Below, in pieces: positions 6,352-12,503 of a stretch of DNA of 12,942 nt (the stretch's first letter is position 1; each line of letters begins with the position of its first letter). Made by a program: the position numbers and the translations under genes. A model generated the notes under the pieces. That model did no database searches. It saw only the letters and a list, made by a program, of their open reading frames with translations, and was not told the DNA's origin. The stretch comes from Solirubrobacteraceae bacterium (lineage in GTDB: Bacteria > Actinomycetota > Thermoleophilia > Solirubrobacterales > Solirubrobacteraceae): NCBI GenBank assembly GCA_025455895.1, contig JALOLQ010000018.1, positions 1 through 12,942 on the forward strand, read 5' to 3'.

Positions 6352-7271
6352 GGACGCTGCGGATCGCCGCGCTCACGCTCGGCCTGCTCGCCGTGGGCGC
6401 CCCCGCGGCCGGCGCGGCCTGCCTGCGCGTCGGCGTCTACCAGGACGACCCGGGCCGCGGGATGCCGGCGCTGCGCAAGCAGGTCGGTCCCGGCCTCTCG
6501 GCGATGTCGACCTACATGACCGCGGGCCGGCCGCTCTCCCCCGCGGTGATCCGCACCGCGAACCGGCTGCGCGCGAGCCTCGTCGTCACCTGGATGCCGG
6601 ACGCCGGGCGCAGCGGCTCCGCCCAGCCGGCCTACCGCCTGAAGGCGATCGCCCAGGGGCGCTACGACCGCTCGCTGCGCGCGCTCGCCGGCCAGCTGCG
6701 CGGCGTGCGCAAGGGCGCGGTGCTGCGGCCGATGCCCGAGATGAACACCCCGTGGCACCCGTGGTCGGGGCTGGCCAACCGCAACGCCCCGCGCGACTAC
6801 GCCAAGGCCTGGACGCGCGTGCGCAAGGCGCTGCGCTCGGGCCCGGGCGGGAGCCGCGTGAAGCTGCTCTGGTCCCCCTACGCGCGCAGCATCCCGAACA
6901 GCGGCGCGAACGCCCTGCGGGCGTACTTCCCCGGTGCGAAGCAGGTCGATCTCGTGGGGGCCAGCGGCTACAACTTCGGCGCCCGCCCGCCGCTGCTGTG
7001 GAGCGAGCCCGGCGCGGTCTTCGGCGGGGCCTACGCCGCGATCCAGGCGCTCGCGCCGAAGCCGTTCTGGCTCGCCGAGACGGGCTCCGGCGCGGCGGGC
7101 GGCGACAAGCCCGGCTGGATCCGCACCCTGGCGACGCTGCGCACGACCTCGATGCCGAAGCTCGCCGGCGTCCTCTGGTACGACGTCCGCGACCGCTACG
7201 GCGACTTCCGCCTGCGCGGCCGGCCGGTGACCGCCGCGTTCCGCGCGCTCTTGAAGGGAGCCTGCCGATGA
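6348..7271 (+). CDS. Secreted glycoside hydrolase, GH26 (beta-mannanase-like) family
   Basis: A 307-residue protein with a signal peptide (about residues 1-24, cleavage near AAGAA). GH26 hallmarks appear in order: the acid/base Glu in LRPMPEMN (Glu131), followed by the family's HPWSGL and AWTRVRKAL region, VKLLWSPYARS, VDLVGASGYNFG, and the nucleophile Glu in FWLAETGS (Glu244), then the closing strand GVLWYDV. GH26 members cleave beta-mannan or related beta-glycans with retention; the real substrate cannot be set from sequence. The only two Cys (25 and 306) lie at the two ends of the mature protein and may form a disulfide; Cys25 could alternatively be a lipid-attachment Cys, though the lipobox would be poor. 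There is no carbohydrate-binding module. Overlap with the upstream stop (ATGA) and GGAGG before the ATG fix the start. Its position between the repeat protein and DUF1800/DUF1501 suggests it works at the same surface site. Confidence 0.82.
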   Translation: MRTLRIAALTLGLLAVGAPAAGAACLRVGVYQDDPGRGMPALRKQVGPGLSAMSTYMTAGRPLSPAVIRTANRLRASLVVTWMPDAGRSGSAQPAYRLKAIAQGRYDRSLRALAGQLRGVRKGAVLRPMPEMNTPWHPWSGLANRNAPRDYAKAWTRVRKALRSGPGGSRVKLLWSPYARSIPNSGANALRAYFPGAKQVDLVGASGYNFGARPPLLWSEPGAVFGGAYAAIQALAPKPFWLAETGSGAAGGDKPGWIRTLATLRTTSMPKLAGVLWYDVRDRYGDFRLRGRPVTAAFRALLKGACR

Positions 7272-8704
7272 GCCTGTCCCGCGCCTCCGCGCGCAAGCGC
7301 CGCCGCGCGGTCTCCGCCGGGCGCCCGCGCCGCCACCGCCTGAGCCTGCCACCGGCCCCCGGGAAGAGCGATGTCGACCTCTCGTCGATGAGCCCGGCGA
7401 TGGTCGACCGCCTGTTCTGGCGCGCGGGCTTCGGCCCGACCGCCCAGGACCGCGCGCAGTGGACCGGGCGCCCGGTCTCCGAGGCGGTCGGCTGGCTGCT
7501 CTCGACCCCCGCCGGGGTCGCCGGCTCCCCGGGCACCCGCGACGGCAAGCCGCTCGACCCGACCGCCGACGACACCGATCTCGTGCTCAGCTGGATCGAC
7601 CGGATGGTCCGCTCCACCAACCCGTTCGTCGAGCGGCTGACGTTCTTCTGGCACCGCCACTGGGCGACCTCGCGCGCCGAGGTCTCCCCGCCGCAGCTGA
7701 TGCTGCGCCAGAACGACGTCCTGCGCCGCTTCGCGGACCTCGGCCCGAACGCGAACGCCAGCTTCCGCGACCTCGCCCGCGAGCTGACGATCGACCCCGC
7801 GATGCTGCGCTTCCTCACCGGCGAGCGCAACGTGCGCGGCGCGCCGAACGAGAACTACGCCCGCGAGCTGATGGAGCTCTTCGGGCTCGGCGTCACCGAC
7901 GCCGCCGGGAAGCCGAACTACAGCGAGAACGACGTCCAGCAGCTGAGCAAGGCGCTCTCGGGCTGGCAGGTCGACGACCGCGATCCCGACCAGGCCAAGA
8001 GCTACTTCACCCCCGACCGCTGGTACAACGGCCCGAAGATCGTCTTCGGCTCGTTCGGGAACTACAAGTACGAGGACGCGGTCGACCTCGTCCTCGCGCG
8101 CCCGTCGCACGCGCCGTTCCTCGTCAGCAAGCTGTGGGGCGAGTTCGTCGCGGCACCGCTCGACGGCGCGACGCTCCAGAAGCTCGTGGCCACGTACACC
8201 GGCTCCGGGCTGAAGCTGCGGCCGCTGCTCGAGCAGCTCCTCACCCAGCCCGCGCTCTTCGCCTCGCTCGACGAGCCGGACATGGTCAAGCCGCCGGTCG
8301 TCTTCACCGTCGGCGCGATGCGCGCGCTCGGCGCGGGCGTCACCGGCACGAGCGCCGCCGACCACCTCGACGCGATGGGCCAGGTGCCCTACTTCCCGCC
8401 GACCGTGGCCGGCTGGGAGGGCGGGCTCTCGTGGCTCAACACGAACACCGCGCTCGCGCGCTTCGGCTTCGTCGCCGAGCTCGTCGCCGAGCAGAAGATC
8501 GACGATGTGCTGGGCGAGACGGCGAGCGCCGCGTACGACCGCGCCTACGCGGCGGTCGGCAGCCCGTGGCTCGCGCCCGGCACCGAGAAGCTGATCCGCG
8601 ACTACGCGGGTCGCGCCCCCTCCAGCTCCACGAAGCTCCGCAAGGAGCGCCAGCTCATGCTCCGCGCGCTGATGCTCGCGGGGCCCGACGGCCAGGTGAT
8701 GTGA
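7268..8704 (+). CDS. DUF1800 family protein
   Basis: A 478-residue protein matching the DUF1800 family (PF08811) along its length. Recognisable blocks are RLFWRAGFGPT (about residues 49-58), the His-rich ERLTFFWHRHWATS (126-132 core), PNENYARELMELFGLGV (from 193), YSENDVQQLSKALSGWQV, VKPPVVFTVGAMRALG and the closing VPYFPPTVAGWEGGLSWLN. The family's function is unknown; members are very often next to DUF1501 genes, as here. The N-terminus is strongly basic (RASARKRRR, then GRPRRHR) and has no hydrophobic segment, so no signal peptide is visible even though the genes around it all appear to encode exported proteins. Start at 7268 overlaps the previous stop (ATGA) with AGGGAG upstream. It may be cytoplasmic or be exported together with a partner. 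Confidence 0.9.
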   Translation: MSLSRASARKRRRAVSAGRPRRHRLSLPPAPGKSDVDLSSMSPAMVDRLFWRAGFGPTAQDRAQWTGRPVSEAVGWLLSTPAGVAGSPGTRDGKPLDPTADDTDLVLSWIDRMVRSTNPFVERLTFFWHRHWATSRAEVSPPQLMLRQNDVLRRFADLGPNANASFRDLARELTIDPAMLRFLTGERNVRGAPNENYARELMELFGLGVTDAAGKPNYSENDVQQLSKALSGWQVDDRDPDQAKSYFTPDRWYNGPKIVFGSFGNYKYEDAVDLVLARPSHAPFLVSKLWGEFVAAPLDGATLQKLVATYTGSGLKLRPLLEQLLTQPALFASLDEPDMVKPPVVFTVGAMRALGAGVTGTSAADHLDAMGQVPYFPPTVAGWEGGLSWLNTNTALARFGFVAELVAEQKIDDVLGETASAAYDRAYAAVGSPWLAPGTEKLIRDYAGRAPSSSTKLRKERQLMLRALMLAGPDGQVM

Positions 8705-10212
8705 TGACCGACGACCTCCGCCCCCCGACGACGAGCGGCGAGGCGCACGCGCTGCGCTGCGCCGACTGCGCCCGCTCCGACAGCCTCGTCACCGATCTGC
8801 CGCCGACCTCGGCGCTGCCGATCCCCGCCGAGGCGCTGACCGGCTTCTCCGACGGGGTGCCGCACGCGCGGCGCACCGCCCGCGGCGTCGACCGCCGCAC
8901 GTTCCTGCGCAACGGGCTGGCGGGCGTCGCGTCCGTCTACTCGGCGACGCACCTGGACTGGGGCTCGATCTGGGAGGCCGCGGTGGCCGAGGCCGCCGAG
9001 CCGATGCAGAAGAGCCTCGTCTGCGTGTTCCTCAACGGCGGCAACGACGGCCTCAACACGATCGTCCCGGTCTCCTCGACGCAGTACGCCGCCTACGAGG
9101 CGGCGCGCTCGAACATCGCGCGGGTGATCGGCCCCTCGGCCGGCGGGCGCGTCGGCACGACGCCGATGGGCGGCACCGGGAGCACGCTGGCGTTCGCCAA
9201 CGCGGGCGTCTCCGGCGCCGGGAACAACGGCGACACGAAGGGCTTCGACACCCTCTACGGCGACGGCTCGGGCGGCCCCGGCTCGGACCTCGCGGTCTTC
9301 CCCGCCGCCGACTACACGCCGGCCAACCGCTCGCACTTCGAGAGCCGCGACTACTGGTTCGCCGGCGCGCTGCAGAAGCTGCAGACCGGCTGGCTCGGGC
9401 GCTGGCTGGACCTCTACGGCTCGAAGGCCAACCCGCTCCAGGCCGTCTCGCTGGACTCCTCGCTCTCGAAGCAGATCCGCACGGGCTCGGCCCCGGTCTG
9501 CGCGATCGAGAACCTCGGCGGCGCGAAGTTCCAGCTGCCGTCGATGAGCGGCGATGCGAACGCCGAGATCGCGAAGCTCGCCGGGGTCGGCGCCGCGGCC
9601 GGCAACGACGGGCTCGCCCGCGCGCGCCAGATCTACGGGCTGACGGTGGACGTCTCGAACCGGCTCGGCGGCCTGCGCGGCACGCAGCCGGGCGGCGGCT
9701 ACCCGCCGAACTCCGACCTCTCGCGCAAGCTCCAGCTCGCGGCGACGCTGCTCGGCGCCGGCCTCGGCACGCGGATCGTCACCGTCGACTGGGGCTCGTT
9801 CGACACCCACGGGGACCAGCTCCCCTCGCACGACGCGCAGCTCGGCGTGCTCTCGCGCGGGCTCGCCGCCTTCCAGGCCGACCTCGCCGCCCGCGGGATC
9901 GAGGACAAGGTCGTGACGATGGTCTTCTCCGAGTTCGGGCGCCGGATCGCCTCGAACGACTCGGCCGGGACCGACCACGGCGCCGGCGGGATGATGCTCG
10001 TCAGCGGCTCGGCGGTGCGCGGCGGCCTCGCGGGCGAGCACCCGGGCGTGCTCGTCGACGACGACGGCGACCTCGTGACGACGACCGACTTCCGCAGCGT
10101 CTACCAGGCGCTGATCGCCGAGTGGCTCGGCGGCGAGCCGGGCGCCGTCCTCCCCGGCGGGCCGCATCCCGCGCTGAAGCGCTACGACGGCGGCTCCGCG
10201 CTGATCGGATGA
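8704..10212 (+). CDS. DUF1501 family protein with internal twin-arginine (Tat) motif
   Basis: A 502-residue member of DUF1501 (PF07394), a family placed in the alkaline phosphatase/sulfatase superfamily. Conserved blocks include VFLNGGNDGLNTIVP (Asp115), VDWGSFDTHGDQ (Asp367, His369), VFSEFGRRIASN (Glu410) and GTDHGAGGMMLVSG (Asp424, His425), which are candidate metal ligands. A Tat-type motif, DRRTFLRNGLAGVAS, lies at residues 63-77, but it is preceded by an unusually long 60-residue stretch carrying a CADC motif (Cys19, Cys22). The start overlaps the DUF1800 stop by one base (TGATG) and has almost no ribosome binding site, which suggests coupled translation. The biochemical activity of the family is unproven; hydrolase activity on a phosphate or sulfate ester is only a superfamily inference. 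A start downstream at a codon nearer the RR motif is possible but would lose the coupling. Confidence 0.9.
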   Translation: MTDDLRPPTTSGEAHALRCADCARSDSLVTDLPPTSALPIPAEALTGFSDGVPHARRTARGVDRRTFLRNGLAGVASVYSATHLDWGSIWEAAVAEAAEPMQKSLVCVFLNGGNDGLNTIVPVSSTQYAAYEAARSNIARVIGPSAGGRVGTTPMGGTGSTLAFANAGVSGAGNNGDTKGFDTLYGDGSGGPGSDLAVFPAADYTPANRSHFESRDYWFAGALQKLQTGWLGRWLDLYGSKANPLQAVSLDSSLSKQIRTGSAPVCAIENLGGAKFQLPSMSGDANAEIAKLAGVGAAAGNDGLARARQIYGLTVDVSNRLGGLRGTQPGGGYPPNSDLSRKLQLAATLLGAGLGTRIVTVDWGSFDTHGDQLPSHDAQLGVLSRGLAAFQADLAARGIEDKVVTMVFSEFGRRIASNDSAGTDHGAGGMMLVSGSAVRGGLAGEHPGVLVDDDGDLVTTTDFRSVYQALIAEWLGGEPGAVLPGGPHPALKRYDGGSALIG

Positions 10213-10619
10213 CGGCCCGCGCCGCCGTCGCGGCCGTGCTCGGCGGCGCGCTGGCCGCCGGGCTGATCGGCGCGGGCGGCGGCGCACCGGAACGCCGCCA
10301 CCGGCTGAACCTGCCCGAGCCGGACCTCCCGCGCGCGCTCGCGGTCGACGAGGCCGAGTGGTCGGTGCGGCCGTCGCGGACGCTCGTCGCCGCGGGGCTC
10401 GTGCGCCTGCGCATCTACAACCGCGGCGAGGACGACCACAACCTCGTCGTCGTCGACCGCACCGGGCGCCCGCACGTCGCCTTCCTGCGCCCGCGCGAAT
10501 CGGCCACGCTCAGCGTGCGCCTGGCGCCGGGGCGCGTGCGGCTGCTCTGCACGCTCTTCGCCGGCACCGCGGACTCGCACGAACTGCGCGGGATGCGCGC
10601 CGAGATCCGGGTGCGCTGA
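10209..10619 (+). CDS. Small exported cupredoxin-like copper protein
   Basis: A 136-residue protein with an N-terminal hydrophobic segment (about residues 6-25) that could be a signal peptide or anchor, then a cupredoxin fold. The strand RLRIYNRGEDDHNLVVV carries His77. The C-terminal segment LLCTLFAGTADSHELRGM carries Cys114, His124 and Met129. Together these are the four ligands of a type 1 (blue) copper site, in the right order and at the right fold positions. The Cys-to-His gap is longer than in plastocyanin, while the His-x4-Met spacing is kept. Cys114 is the only Cys. Such proteins carry electrons or bind copper outside the cytoplasm. The gene is the last of the operon, with an ATGA overlap to DUF1501, so copper or redox chemistry may be part of the operon's job. 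Confidence 0.85.
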   Translation: MTARAAVAAVLGGALAAGLIGAGGGAPERRHRLNLPEPDLPRALAVDEAEWSVRPSRTLVAAGLVRLRIYNRGEDDHNLVVVDRTGRPHVAFLRPRESATLSVRLAPGRVRLLCTLFAGTADSHELRGMRAEIRVR

Positions 10620-10643
10620 GGTCTGCGAGCCGTCCTGCACGCG

Positions 10644-10649
10644 TTGACG
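10644..10649 (+). promoter_or_regulatory. Candidate -35 element of dinB
   Basis: TTGACG matches the -35 consensus TTGACA at five of six positions. Seventeen bases further on, GAACAT (10667-10672) is at -10 spacing but is a weak match, and lies inside the LexA box. If this pairing is right, transcription starts near 10679, just downstream of the GTG chosen as the dinB start. Confidence 0.35.
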
Positions 10650-10664
10650 CGAGGGGCGCTCGGG

Positions 10665-10680
10665 GCGAACATGTGTTCGC
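10665..10680 (+). promoter_or_regulatory. LexA-binding SOS box overlapping the dinB start codon
   Basis: GCGAAC, ATGT and GTTCGC form a palindrome with perfect 6-bp arms. The inner 14 bases fit the Gram-positive LexA consensus CGAACRNRYGTTYG at every position and also the mycobacterial GAAC-N4-GTTC core. It covers the GTG start of dinB and the candidate -10, so bound LexA would block transcription. No other GAAC-N4-GTTC was noticed in this window. Confidence 0.85.
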
Positions 10681-11878
10681 TCTGCCCGCCACGATCCTCC
10701 ACGCCGACCTCGACGCCTTCTTCGCCTCCGTGGAGCAGCGCGACGACCCGGCGCTGCGCGGCCGGCCGGTGATCGTCGGCGGCGGGGTCGTGCTCGCCGC
10801 GAGCTACGAGGCGCGGGCGTTCGGCGTGCGCGGCGCGATGGGCGGGCGGCGCGCGCTGGCGCTCTGCCCGCAGGCCGTCGTGGTGCGCCCGCGGATGGAC
10901 GCGTACAGCGCCGCGAGCCGCGCCGTGTTCGCCCTCTTCCGGGACACGGCACCGGTGGTCGAGGGCCTCTCGATCGACGAGGCGTTCCTCGACGTGCGCG
11001 GGCTCGAGCGGATCTCCGGCTCGCCCGAGGAGATCGCAGCGCGGCTGCGGGCGCGCGTGCGGGCGGAGGTCGGGCTGGCGGTGACGGTCGGCGTCGCGCG
11101 GACGAAGCACCTGGCGAAGGTCGCGAGCGCCGCGGCCAAGCCCGACGGGCTGCTCGTGGTGCCGGACGACCCGGCGGCCGAGCGCGGGTTCCTGCACCCG
11201 CTGCCCGTCGAGCGGATCTGGGGCGTCGGGCCGAAGACGGCCGAGCGCCTGCACAGGGCGGGCATCCGGACGGTCGGCGCGCTGGCCGAGACCGACGAGG
11301 CTGCGCTCGTCGCGCTGCTCGGCGCGCACCGCGGCCGCCACCTGCACGCACTCGCGCACAACCGCGACCCGCGGCGTGTGACGCCCCGCCGGCGGCGGCG
11401 CTCGATCGGCGCCCAGTCCGCCCTCGGGTCCCGGCGGCGCAGCGCGGCGGACCTCGACGCGGTGCTCGTCGGGCTCGTCGAGCGCGTGATGCGCCGCCTG
11501 CGCTCGGGCGATCTGACGTGCCGTACCGTCGTGCTGCGCCTGCGGCTCGGCTACGAGCACCGGATCAGCCGCTCGGCCACGCTCGAGCGCCCGACGCGCA
11601 GCACGGACGCGGTGCTGCGCAGCGCCCGGGCGCTGCTCGCCGCGGCCCGGCCGGCGACCGACGGGCACGAGCTGACGCTGCTCGGCGTCGCGCTCACCGG
11701 CCTGCGTGCGGATGACGCCGCCCAGCTCGAGCTGCCGCTCGACGGCCGCCGGCCCGGGCTCGACGACGCGGTGGACGCGGTACGCGAGCGTTTCGGCACC
11801 GGCGCGCTGCGGCGCGCGGTCCTGCTGGATCGCCGCGCCGGCGTCGAGATGCCGGTGCTGCCCGACGAGCCGGGTTGA
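10673..11878 (+). CDS. dinB: DNA polymerase IV (Y-family translesion polymerase)
   Basis: A 401-residue protein, full length for the family. Palm and finger motifs are intact: ILHADLDAFFASVE (metal ligand Asp12), VLAASYEARAFGVRGAM, and LSIDEAFLDV (Asp102, Glu103). The thumb follows in VGVARTKHLAKVASAAAKP and IWGVGPKTAERLHRAGI, then a little-finger domain from about residue 240. AAQLELPLD near the C-terminus resembles a beta-clamp binding motif. The enzyme copies damaged DNA at low fidelity. The frame is open further upstream, but family members begin a few residues before the first Asp motif, which picks the GTG at 10673. That GTG lies within a perfect SOS box, so the exact start is not secure; the CTG at 10682 would suit a leaderless transcript. 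It is separate from the upstream operon by 53 bp and is expected to be DNA-damage inducible. Confidence 0.93.
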   Translation: MFALPATILHADLDAFFASVEQRDDPALRGRPVIVGGGVVLAASYEARAFGVRGAMGGRRALALCPQAVVVRPRMDAYSAASRAVFALFRDTAPVVEGLSIDEAFLDVRGLERISGSPEEIAARLRARVRAEVGLAVTVGVARTKHLAKVASAAAKPDGLLVVPDDPAAERGFLHPLPVERIWGVGPKTAERLHRAGIRTVGALAETDEAALVALLGAHRGRHLHALAHNRDPRRVTPRRRRRSIGAQSALGSRRRSAADLDAVLVGLVERVMRRLRSGDLTCRTVVLRLRLGYEHRISRSATLERPTRSTDAVLRSARALLAAARPATDGHELTLLGVALTGLRADDAAQLELPLDGRRPGLDDAVDAVRERFGTGALRRAVLLDRRAGVEMPVLPDEPG

Positions 11879-11900
11879 GGGCTCGCGGGCCCGGCGGCTC
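11867..11900. terminator. Candidate imperfect hairpin between dinB and the convergent small gene
   Basis: GAG-CCGGG (11867-11874) can pair with CCCGG and a bulged GCTC (11890-11900), spanning both the dinB stop and the stop of the minus-strand gene. Only 20 bp separate the two genes, so a shared terminator would be economical. There is no T-tract and the stem is bulged. Confidence 0.2.
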
Positions 11901-12120
11901 AGCGCGGCCGCACCATCCGGCGGAAGAGCAGCGCGCAGACGACGGCGACGAGGACGCCGAGGAACGGCAGGCCCCAGCCGATGACGCCGACCAGCGCCAG
12001 GACGCCGCCGACCACGGCGACCGCGCCGCCCACGCCGCCGGCGACGACGAACCCGTAGGCGCGGCTCTCCTTCTGGCTGCGGGTGAGACCGGAGGAACGG
12101 CGGGGCGTGAGGTCGCTCAT
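11899..12120 (-). CDS. Small two-helix membrane protein of unknown function
   Basis: A 73-residue protein. The first 20 residues are polar and basic (MSDLTPRRSSGLTRSQKESR). Two hydrophobic segments follow (about 22-44 and 50-66), separated by a short IGWGLP turn, and the protein ends in a basic tail (FRRMVRPR), so both ends are probably cytoplasmic. I do not recognise a family. The composition, including a KESRAYG segment before the first helix, resembles small uncharacterised actinobacterial membrane proteins. TACCGT (12133-12128, minus strand) lies seven bases before the ATG and could be a -10 for a leaderless transcript. It shares a 53-bp divergent region with the XRE regulator. The region has the normal codon use of a real gene, and the frame opposite it is not a recognisable protein. 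Confidence 0.65.
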   Translation of the reverse strand: MSDLTPRRSSGLTRSQKESRAYGFVVAGGVGGAVAVVGGVLALVGVIGWGLPFLGVLVAVVCALLFRRMVRPR

Positions 12121-12154
12121 GCCGAGGACGGTAGCGGGCGCGCTCCCCCGCGGT

Positions 12155-12170
12155 ATATCGGTTTCGATAT
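12155..12170 (+). promoter_or_regulatory. Palindromic operator at the XRE regulator start (probable autoregulation site)
   Basis: ATATCG, GTTT and CGATAT form a perfect 6-bp inverted repeat with a 4-nt centre. It is an AT-rich island in very GC-rich DNA and ends just upstream of the XRE start. TATCCT (12168-12173) overlaps its right edge and sits six bases before the ATG at 12180, the spacing of a -10 for a leaderless transcript. XRE-type antitoxins usually repress their own promoters through such palindromes. Confidence 0.6.
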
Positions 12171-12179
12171 CCTATGCCG

Positions 12180-12503
12180 ATGGAGACGGGCGCCGTCATC
12201 CGCGAGGCACGCACGAGCAGCGGGCTCTCGCAGGCCGAGCTCGCGACCCGCGCCGGGACGTCCCAGACGGCGCTGTCGGCCTACGAGAGCGGGCGGCGTG
12301 AGCCGTCCGTGCGCACGCTCGAGCGCCTGCTGCACGCTGCGGGCAGGCGCCTCGCCGTGGTCTCGGCCGAGAGCCCGGCGCGCGAGCCGTCGCGCCGCGA
12401 GCTCGCGCGGGTCGACCGCACGCTCCGGCAGGTCCTCGAGCTGGCGGCCGCGCTCCCCGTGCGCCACGAGCGCGAGCTGCGCTACCCGAGGCTCCCCTCG
12501 TGA
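12180..12503 (+). CDS. XRE-family helix-turn-helix regulator, probable antitoxin
   Basis: A 107-residue protein with an N-terminal helix-turn-helix of the XRE/Cro type at about residues 4-55. It reads GAVIREARTSSGLSQAEL, then RAGTSQTALSAYESGRREPS, then TLERLLHAAG, an almost ideal match to the five-helix fold. The C-terminal half (about 65-107) is charged and probably helical (RRELARVDRTLRQVLEL), suitable for binding a partner. An in-frame ATG at 12174 would add two residues. The ATG at 12180 was preferred because TATCCT is spaced correctly for a leaderless transcript starting there. The stop overlaps the GTG of the nucleotidyltransferase by four bases (GTGA), so the two are made together. Role as antitoxin and repressor is inferred from this pairing. 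Confidence 0.88.
   Translation: METGAVIREARTSSGLSQAELATRAGTSQTALSAYESGRREPSVRTLERLLHAAGRRLAVVSAESPAREPSRRELARVDRTLRQVLELAAALPVRHERELRYPRLPS

Noticed and set aside
8602..10287. A 561-codon open frame on the minus strand.
   Set aside because: It is antisense to the DUF1501 gene, has low-complexity Arg/Ala/Val/Glu composition, and lacks any recognisable domain.
10415..12214. A 599-codon open frame on the minus strand.
   Set aside because: It is antisense to dinB and also covers the small membrane gene in another frame. No motif is visible, and dinB is unambiguous.
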